Origin: an uncultured Collinsella sp. | GTDB lineage: Bacteria > Actinomycetota > Coriobacteriia > Coriobacteriales > Coriobacteriaceae | Assembly: GCA_958354105.1 (NCBI GenBank) | Contig: CATWVA010000031.1 | Coordinates: 1 to 19,090, forward strand | DNA: 19,090 bases | Direction of reading: 5' to 3' | Shown: piece by piece, positions 13,491 to 19,090 of the stretch | How positions within the stretch are numbered: position 1 is the stretch's first letter | How the letters are laid out: each line of letters opens with the position of its first letter | Notes under the pieces: model-generated | The model's database searches: none | What the model was told of the DNA's origin: nothing | What the model saw: the letters and a program-made list of their open reading frames with translations, nothing else | Position numbers and translations under genes: made by a program

Positions 13491-16400
13491 TAGCTCAGCC
13501 TCCCGTGCTCGACCGAAAGCGAGAAATCGGCAAACGCGCAGGTGCTGGCACGGTGGCTTACGAGCACAATGGTCTTGCCGCGGCGCTTGAGCTCGTCGAT
13601 CGCCTGCATCACGGACGCCTCGTTGAGGGCATCGAGCGCGCTGGTGGGCTCGTCGAGCAAGATGAAAGGCGCGTCGTTGAGGAAGATGCGCGCAAGGCCG
13701 ATGCGCTGGCGCTCGCCGCCCGAAAGCGAGTCGCCCAGCTCGGCAACGGGCGTGTCGAGACCCTGCGGCAGGCGGTCGATGAGGGCGGTAAGCGAAGCGG
13801 AGCGGCAAGCGTCGAGCAGCTCGGCATCGGTGGCGCTGGCGTGCGCAACCAGCAGATTCTCGCGTACGGTGCCGCAGAACAGATGTGTGTCCTGGGTCAT
13901 ATAGGCCTCGTGGCTGCGCAGGCTCGCCGTGTTGATGTGGCGGGCATCGACGCCGCTCACCGTGATGGTGCCAGCTGCGGGGTCCCAAAAACGCATGAGC
14001 AGCTTAAGCAGCGTCGACTTGCCCGAGCCCGAGCGCCCCATGATGCAGGTCATGGTGCCGGGCGCAAAGGTGCAGGTCACGTCGTCGAGGATGAGACTCG
14101 CAGCGGTGTCGTTCGCGACCTGCTCCGTGGCGCCCGCACCGCCCGCGTCCACGCCGCCCGCATAACTAAAGCTCACATGCTCGGCTGCGGCGCCGGCAAA
14201 CTCAACGTCCTGTCCGTTGGAGACCTCGGCGCACTGGGGTTGCTCGTCGAGCAAATCGAGCACGCGCGCGCCCGAGGCGAGCGTCTCCTGCAGTGAGGCG
14301 CCCAGGCGGCTCACTGCCATCACCGAGCCAAACGACGACACAAAGGTAAAGATGGCGACAAACGCTGCGGCAAAGTCAATCGTTCCCGCAGCTACCAGCT
14401 GCAGCGCACGTTCGAGCATCACCAGATTGGCCGCAAGAATAAGCGCATCGGCTACGGCCTCACTGGCCGCTTGGCGGCGCTTGAGGCGCGCGTCCACGGC
14501 GCCGACTTGCTCGGTCAGCTTGCCCAGGGCACGGCTGCGATCGGTGCCACCGGCAAACTGGATGGTCTCGCCCGCGCCGCGCAGACTGTCGAGTACAAAG
14601 GCGCCCAGCTTACCGGCGCCCTCGCGGCTCTGGCGGCCGGTGGTGCCGCATGCCTTGGCCGAGGTCAGGGGCAGCAGCACGCCCAGGACCGCGTAGGCCA
14701 CGAGCGCGATGCCCGCGAGCTCGGGGCTCACAGCCAGCAAAAAGCCCTCAAACACAACGGTGCAGACCAGAGCTATGGCAATGGGCGAGATGGTGTGCGC
14801 GTAGAAGACCTCGAGCAGCTCGATATCCGAGGTGACCAGGCTCACGAGCTCGCCCTTGCCGCGGCCCTCGAGCTTGGCGGGGGCGAGCTGGCGCAGGGCG
14901 CCAAACACCAGGTCGCGAATGTGTGCGAGCAGACGGAATGCGATGTAATGGTTGCAGAGCTGCTCGCCGTAGTGGAGCGGCCCGCGCGCGATGCCGCAGG
15001 CGGCACAGGCCGCGCATGTGACGATAAGACCAAGCCCCAAGGCGTTGCGGCCCAGCGCGGCCATAAGGCCAAGGGCGCCAAAGGCCGGCACGAACGCGGC
15101 GGTGAGCATGCCAATGCTGCCCAGCGCGACGGCTAGCACAAGCCAGCCGGCAAGCGGTCGGACGAGCCCCATCATGCGCCACATGATGGACGGCGCCGAG
15201 CGACGGGCGCGGCCGGAGTCAGGCGCCGCGGCAGCGGAAGACGAACCAGCACCGTTGAGGCCATCGGTACAGGCGGCGCTGCCGTCAGCAGCCTCATCCG
15301 CGCCAGCATCCTCGGCATCATCCTCCGCATACGCATATGCCGAGAGCCGTTCCTGGCTATCCCACATGCGTGCATAGACGCCCGCGGTGGCCAAGAGCTC
15401 GCCGTGAGTCCCGCGCTCGGCAATACGGCCACGCTCCAGCACCAGGATCTGATCGGCGTCTACGATCGTCGACAGGCGGTGCGCCACCACAATTACAGTG
15501 TGCTCGCCGGCAAGCGATGCGATGACCTCGCCGATCGCGGCCTCGCTTGCGGCATCGACGTTGCTCGTAGCCTCGTCAAACACATAGATCGGCGAGTCAT
15601 GCAGCAGGGCGCGGGCCATGCACACGCGCTGGCGCTGGCCGCCCGAAAGGTTGGTGCCGCCCTCGTTAATCACCATGTCGAGCCCGCCGTTGGCCTGCAC
15701 AAAGGCCGCCACGCGCGTGCGGCCGAGCGCGCGCAAAAGCTCGGCGTCGGTGGCGTTGGGCTGGGCGAGCAGCAGGTTGTCGCGCAGGGTGCCGGCAAAC
15801 AGGTAGCCGTTGGTGGGCACCAGGGTGACGGCACGCATGAGTGAGGCGGCCGTGGCATCGCGCAGCTCGACGCCGCCGATGCGAACGCTGCCACGGTAGG
15901 CACCCTTGCGGCCCGCGATAATCCCCGCGAGCGTGGACTTGCCGCCGCCGCTTTCGCCCACGAGTGCCACGAGCGAGCCGTGCGCAATGGTCGCGCTGGC
16001 GCTGTCCAGCACCGTGCGGTCGCCGTATGCATAGCTCACGCCCGCGAGCTCGATATCGCCGCGACCGTCAAGCTCAACATCGCCGCGCTCGGGCTCGGGC
16101 GTATCCAAAATGCCAAACATGCGGCGCGAGGCGGCCATGCCGTTCATGGCCGTGTGGAACAGCGATCCCAGGCGGCGCATAGGCAAAAAGAACTCCTGCG
16201 ACAGAAAGACGATGAGGAAGGCAGCCTCAAAGCCAATCTTGCCCGTGGCGAGCTGCAGCGTGGCTACGATAATGCCGAGCGCGGCGCCCATATAGACGAC
16301 CAGGTCCATAACGCAAATGGAGCGCAGCTGCATCACCAGCAGGCGCATGGTCGCTGTGCGGAAACGCTCGGACTCGGCGTTGATGCGCTCGTGCCAGCTG

Positions 16401-17056
16401 CGATCGGCCTGGTAGACCTTAAGGGTGGTGAGACCCTGCACGGCCTCCAGGAACATGCCGCCCAGATCGACATAGCTGCCCCAGTACTCGGCACCGATCT
16501 TTTTGGCGTTGCGCATGACCATCATGATGGAGGCGGGGATGACCGGAACGCAGGCGAGCAGCAGCGCGGCGGGAAGACCCGCCTGGCCCACGAGCAGTAC
16601 AAACAGCGTGATGGGTGCCAAGCCGGCAAAGAAGAGCTGCGGCAGGTAGCCGCCAAAGTACACCTGGAGTTGCGTGGCGCCCTCGACGCTGGTCTGGACG
16701 GCCTCGGCGGTGGGGACGGTCTCGGTGTAGGAGGGGCCGAGTGCGGTGAGCTTGTCGTAGACGAACGAGCGCACGCGGCGGACGGCCTCGAACGCGGCTT
16801 TGTCGCCGGCGCGTTGGGCCAGGTAGATGGAGGCGGCGCGCACGATGATGGCGGCGGCGAGCGGCAGGGCCGCCTGTGCGAGGGCATCGACGGCGAGCGC
16901 GGCGGAAAGACCGTTCGTGACGATGCCGCCCAAGATGCGCGCAAGCACCCACATCACCGTGATGTTTGCCATGAGCGCGATCCACTTAAACAGGACGCTT
17001 GCCATAATGTAGGGCGTTGCCTGCGGAACCAGGGAGAAGAGCCGCTTCTCGAACAT
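13490..17056 (-). CDS. cydDC: Fused CydDC-type ABC exporter, two complete half-transporters in one chain
   Basis: This 1188-residue inner-membrane ABC transporter has two permease-ATPase halves. Half one (about 1-570) is CydD-like, with LQVYFGGYLPQLFFAGLAP and GMFLEAVQGLTTLKVYQA. It has Walker A at 367-374 (GESGGGKS), signature LSGGQ 470-474 and Walker B Asp494-Glu495. Half two (about 625-1188) is CydC-like, with LHYGEQLCNHYIAFRLLAHIRD and GELVSLVTSDIELLEVFYAHTISP. It has Walker A 1007-1014 (GRSGSGKS), LSGGE 1111-1115 and Asp1135-Glu1136. Both ATP sites look intact. An acidic, alanine-rich linker (about 575-620) joins them. CydDC exports cysteine/glutathione and supports cytochrome bd assembly in E. 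coli. No cydAB is present in this window, so the substrate is inferred. AGGAGG lies four bases before the ATG. Confidence 0.88.
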   Translation of the reverse strand: MFEKRLFSLVPQATPYIMASVLFKWIALMANITVMWVLARILGGIVTNGLSAALAVDALAQAALPLAAAIIVRAASIYLAQRAGDKAAFEAVRRVRSFVYDKLTALGPSYTETVPTAEAVQTSVEGATQLQVYFGGYLPQLFFAGLAPITLFVLLVGQAGLPAALLLACVPVIPASIMMVMRNAKKIGAEYWGSYVDLGGMFLEAVQGLTTLKVYQADRSWHERINAESERFRTATMRLLVMQLRSICVMDLVVYMGAALGIIVATLQLATGKIGFEAAFLIVFLSQEFFLPMRRLGSLFHTAMNGMAASRRMFGILDTPEPERGDVELDGRGDIELAGVSYAYGDRTVLDSASATIAHGSLVALVGESGGGKSTLAGIIAGRKGAYRGSVRIGGVELRDATAASLMRAVTLVPTNGYLFAGTLRDNLLLAQPNATDAELLRALGRTRVAAFVQANGGLDMVINEGGTNLSGGQRQRVCMARALLHDSPIYVFDEATSNVDAASEAAIGEVIASLAGEHTVIVVAHRLSTIVDADQILVLERGRIAERGTHGELLATAGVYARMWDSQERLSAYAYAEDDAEDAGADEAADGSAACTDGLNGAGSSSAAAAPDSGRARRSAPSIMWRMMGLVRPLAGWLVLAVALGSIGMLTAAFVPAFGALGLMAALGRNALGLGLIVTCAACAACGIARGPLHYGEQLCNHYIAFRLLAHIRDLVFGALRQLAPAKLEGRGKGELVSLVTSDIELLEVFYAHTISPIAIALVCTVVFEGFLLAVSPELAGIALVAYAVLGVLLPLTSAKACGTTGRQSREGAGKLGAFVLDSLRGAGETIQFAGGTDRSRALGKLTEQVGAVDARLKRRQAASEAVADALILAANLVMLERALQLVAAGTIDFAAAFVAIFTFVSSFGSVMAVSRLGASLQETLASGARVLDLLDEQPQCAEVSNGQDVEFAGAAAEHVSFSYAGGVDAGGAGATEQVANDTAASLILDDVTCTFAPGTMTCIMGRSGSGKSTLLKLLMRFWDPAAGTITVSGVDARHINTASLRSHEAYMTQDTHLFCGTVRENLLVAHASATDAELLDACRSASLTALIDRLPQGLDTPVAELGDSLSGGERQRIGLARIFLNDAPFILLDEPTSALDALNEASVMQAIDELKRRGKTIVLVSHRASTCAFADFSLSVEHGRLS

Positions 17057-17439
17057 GAAACCTCCTATGCCGTAACGGTGCCGGGCGGGGTCCTCGGCAG
17101 CCGCTTAGTTAGCCAAATGCAACTAGAGTAACATCGTGCAGCGGGTAAGTATGCCGAGGGTAATTTTTGGTCGATGAACTGCGTAGAAAGTCCAAAATTG
17201 TTGAGTGCGGCGAACTTTGTGGTGGACGGAGTGCGGGCGCAATTCTGATCGTGTGCGGCCTCGCTCCAAAACGTGTACGTCAGCCTCCAAAACCGACAAA
17301 AAATGACATGTTTGGAGGCTGACGTACACGTTTGGATAGGGGTGAGGGCGGCGACGGACGAATGTCACGCCTGTGCCACGTCCGATGTGCTAGCGTTTGG
17401 GTGAATAAAACGAGCCCGTGCGGAAAGGATTCGGACCGT
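17057..17439. other. Divergent intergenic region between cydDC and the LarC-like gene
   Basis: These 383 bases have no convincing gene. From left to right they hold the cydDC ribosome site (17062-17067) and an 8-base inverted repeat CCTCGGCA / TGCCGAGG (17092-17099 with 17152-17159). Inside that repeat lies TAGTT...AACTA (17106-17110 with 17121-17125), which could be an operator for the leftward gene. Next comes an AT-rich patch (about 17157-17220), then the long inverted repeat at 17266-17335. Last is a possible extended -10 box, TGC TAGCGT (17388-17396), for the rightward gene, resembling the TGC TAAAGT seen before hisZG. Promoter and operator readings are tentative. Confidence 0.6.
17266..17335. 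repeat. Near-perfect inverted repeat with 25-base arms
   Basis: The left arm 17266-17291 and right arm 17311-17335 are reverse complements over 25 bases, with a single extra A in the left arm. The loop is 19 bases and A-rich (17292-17310). The left arm reads CCAAAACGTGTACG then TCAGCCTCCAAA. No T-run follows either arm in the usual terminator position. It lies between divergent genes, so it cannot end either of them. It could be a small non-autonomous mobile or REP-like repeat, a cruciform-forming site, or an mRNA leader hairpin if transcription starts upstream. Confidence 0.9.
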
Positions 17440-17925
17440 ATGCAACGTGGAAGTACATCTCCGCTGTCCCGCGAGACCGATGCGCCCGAAACTATCGTCA
17501 AGCTGGAGTGCGACATCGATGACGCGTCGCCCGAGGTGCTCGCCTACGCCGCCGACCGCCTGCGCGAGGCCGGCGCCCGCGAGGTGCACTGGCTGCCCCT
17601 CTACTGCAAAAAGGGCCGCCCCGGATGGCAGTTGCAGGTGATTTGCTCGCATGAGGATATCGAACGCCTACAGACGATTATCTTTTTGGAGACCACGACC
17701 AACGCCGTTCGTCGCCAGGTGATGGAACGCGTCTGCCTGCCGCGTCGTTTTGAGCAGGTAGCGACGCCTTGGGGCGAGGTGGCCGTCAAAGTAGCCACCC
17801 TGCCCGACGGCAGCGAGCGCGCGGCACCCGAGTACGAGGATTGTGCCCGTCTTGCCCGCGAGCACAACGCGCCGCTCCAGCGCGTGATGCAGGCGGCTCA
17901 GAGCGCGGCGCTGCGATTTGAGTGA
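17440..17925 (+). CDS. larC: Stand-alone LarC C-terminal domain (nickel insertion protein, LarC2-like)
   Basis: The 161-residue product matches only the C-terminal half of LarC, the CTP-dependent nickel chelatase that completes the nickel-pincer cofactor of lactate racemase-type enzymes. Seen here are LECDIDDASPEVLAYAADRL, LPLYCKKGRPGWQLQVIC and the strongly conserved IIFLETTTNAVRRQ. The LarC1 half is absent: the upstream DNA is non-coding and holds an inverted repeat. In Lactobacillus plantarum LarC2 is joined to LarC1 by a programmed frameshift; no such partner frame exists here. ATG 17440 has AAAGGA ten bases upstream; GTG 17401 is possible but lacks a ribosome site. No larA, larB or larE is nearby. 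It may be an independent family rather than a remnant, since the frame is intact. Confidence 0.82.
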   Translation: MQRGSTSPLSRETDAPETIVKLECDIDDASPEVLAYAADRLREAGAREVHWLPLYCKKGRPGWQLQVICSHEDIERLQTIIFLETTTNAVRRQVMERVCLPRRFEQVATPWGEVAVKVATLPDGSERAAPEYEDCARLAREHNAPLQRVMQAAQSAALRFE

Positions 17926-17980
17926 TGCGGGCGAGTGACGTGCCGCGCCAATCCAATTAACCCCACCGAAAGGACCACCC

Positions 17981-18529
17981 ATGAAATACCTCATCGCCTC
18001 CGACATCCACGGCTCGGCATACTGGACCGAGCGCCTGGTCGCCGCTATCGAATCCGAGCAGCCCGACCGCATCGCTCTGCTGGGCGACCTGCTCTACCAC
18101 GGCCCGCGCAACGACCTGCCGCGCGACTATGCCCCCAAGCGTGTGATTCCGCTGCTCAACGCCCTGGCCGACCGCATCATCGCGGTGCGCGGTAACTGTG
18201 ACGCCGAGGTCGACCAGATGGTCCTCGACTTTCCCGTCATGGCCGACTACGCCACGCTGTTCGACGAGACCGGCCGCGAGCTGTTCCTGACGCACGGCCA
18301 CGTCTTTGGCGCCGGCATGCACAACAGCGTCGACCACGCGCCCGCGCTGCCCGAGGGCTCCGCGCTCGTCTACGGCCACACGCACATCAAGGTTAACGAG
18401 GCAAGCGCCGCGCACCCGGGCCTGTGGCTCTTCAACCCCGGCAGCGTGAGCATTCCCAAGGACGGTACGCACAGCTATGGCATCTACGAGGACGGCGCGT
18501 TCCGTCACGTGATCCTGGAGGAGGAATAA
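17981..18529 (+). CDS. yfcE: YfcE-type metallophosphoesterase (phosphodiesterase)
   Basis: This 182-residue calcineurin-like phosphoesterase probably hydrolyses phosphodiesters in the cytoplasm with two metal ions. Conserved ligands are Asp8 and His10 (SDIHG), Asp36 (LLGDLLYHGP), Asn72 (GNCD), His105 (LTHGH) and His133/His135 (YGHTH). The GPRNDLP region and FNPGSVSIPKDG match YfcE closely. GAAAGGA lies six bases before ATG 17981. It follows the LarC-like gene by 55 bases without a terminator and precedes mazG by two bases, so these three genes may form one transcript. The physiological substrate is not known for the family. Confidence 0.93.
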   Translation: MKYLIASDIHGSAYWTERLVAAIESEQPDRIALLGDLLYHGPRNDLPRDYAPKRVIPLLNALADRIIAVRGNCDAEVDQMVLDFPVMADYATLFDETGRELFLTHGHVFGAGMHNSVDHAPALPEGSALVYGHTHIKVNEASAAHPGLWLFNPGSVSIPKDGTHSYGIYEDGAFRHVILEEE

Positions 18530-18531
18530 CC

Positions 18532-19090
18532 ATGGCCGAGCATATGGCTCAGCAAAATGCCGAGGGTTCGCGCGACCTGTCCACGCTGGTCGACGCGTCG
18601 GCCGAGCTGCAGCATCTGGTGCAGACCATCTGGCGCCTGCGTCAGCCCGATGGCTGCCCGTGGGACCGCGAACAGACGCATCAGAGCATTGGCAAGAACA
18701 TGATCGAGGAGGCCTACGAGGCGCTCGACTGCATCGAGGCCGACGATGCCACGCATCTGCGCGAGGAACTCGGCGACGTGCTCATGCAGGTCGTACTGCA
18801 TGCGCAGATTGCGGCGGACGCCGGTGAGTTTTCGCTGGCCGATGTGGCACGCGATATCGACGCCAAGCTCATCCGCCGCCACCCACACGTGTTTGGCGAT
18901 GCGGACGCCGAGAGCTCCGACGAGGTTCTCAAGATCTGGGACGAGGTCAAGCTTGCCGAGAAGGCCGCCAAAGACCAGGCCGTGGCGGCAGGCGAGGCCG
19001 CGCCCGAGGGTCTGCTCGACGGCGTGCCCACGCACCTGCCGGCGCTGATGCAGGCTCAGAAGGTGTCGCGCAAGGCGGCTGCCGTGGGCT
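18532..19090 (+). CDS. mazG: MazG nucleoside triphosphate pyrophosphohydrolase, 3' end outside window
   Basis: This is the first 186 residues of an all-alpha NTP pyrophosphatase that cleaves NTPs to NMP and pyrophosphate, clearing damaged or non-canonical nucleotides. The MazG signature is complete: PDGCPWDREQTHQSI (39-53), then Glu59, Glu60 and Glu63 (IEEAYEAL), and Glu79 and Asp82 (LREELGDVLMQVVLHAQ). KLIRRHPHVFGD and the later LPALMQAQKVSRKAA repeat-domain segment fit the long, two-domain form, so roughly a third of the protein may lie beyond the window. GGAGGAGG (18517-18524) lies seven bases before ATG 18532. The gene starts two bases after the yfcE stop. Confidence 0.93.
   Translation, partial: MAEHMAQQNAEGSRDLSTLVDASAELQHLVQTIWRLRQPDGCPWDREQTHQSIGKNMIEEAYEALDCIEADDATHLREELGDVLMQVVLHAQIAADAGEFSLADVARDIDAKLIRRHPHVFGDADAESSDEVLKIWDEVKLAEKAAKDQAVAAGEAAPEGLLDGVPTHLPALMQAQKVSRKAAAVG

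Noticed and set aside
13491..13988. N-terminal extension of the YgbA-family protein
   Set aside because: That stretch codes for the second ATPase domain of CydDC in another frame. The coupled ATG at 13490 has a good ribosome site.
15980..17131. 383-codon plus-strand frame over cydDC
   Set aside because: It is a shadow of the exporter gene on the other strand, with biased composition and no domain.
17332..17439. Possible LarC1 remnant or frameshift partner upstream of the LarC2-like gene
   Set aside because: None of the three forward frames shows LarC1-like sequence, and the region holds the inverted repeat and probable promoter.

Overview
The window reads as GC-rich chromosomal DNA from an anaerobic gut actinobacterium of the class Coriobacteriia, most likely Collinsella or a close relative. 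This is inferred from the codon bias (G/C third positions that leave long open antisense frames), strong AGGAGG-type ribosome binding sites, a mannose-family PTS, a HisZ-HisG fusion and a CydD-CydC fusion. No rRNA, tRNA, CRISPR array, transposase or phage gene was found.

Region 1 (1-3530, + strand): a mannose-family phosphotransferase permease encoded as four separate genes (IIA, IIB, IIC, IID), preceded by a terminator-like hairpin. A second strong terminator follows, then a TIM-barrel sugar epimerase that resembles fructoselysine/tagatose 3-epimerases. The sugar is not determined by sequence. An Amadori compound or a rare ketose is a reasonable guess.

Region 2 (3530-12012, + strand): an almost complete histidine operon in the order hisZG (fused), hisD, hisC, hisB, hisH, hisA, hisF, hisI, an unidentified 75-residue gene, hisE. 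Three intergenic gaps in this otherwise tight operon hold palindromic elements: a terminator between hisZG and hisD, an A/T-flanked hairpin between hisB and hisH, and a long symmetric multi-stem palindrome between hisF and hisI. The missing step, histidinol-phosphate phosphatase, is supplied by a convergent PHP-family gene (12040-12951, - strand), so the locus can encode every step from PRPP/ATP to histidine.

Region 3 (13071-17056, - strand): a 1188-residue fused CydDC-type ABC exporter, translationally coupled to a small cysteine-rich YgbA-family ('nitrous oxide-stimulated promoter') protein. This pairing suggests thiol/redox or nitrosative-stress physiology.

Region 4 (17057-17439): a 383-base divergent intergenic region. 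It is AT-richer than its surroundings and carries a near-perfect inverted repeat with 25-base arms.

Region 5 (17440-19090, + strand): a stand-alone LarC C-terminal domain (nickel-pincer cofactor synthesis) without its N-terminal partner, then a YfcE-type phosphodiesterase, then mazG, which runs off the right edge. The most unusual items are the HisZ-HisG fusion, the orphan LarC2, the 75-residue gene inside the his operon, and the palindromic intergenic elements.
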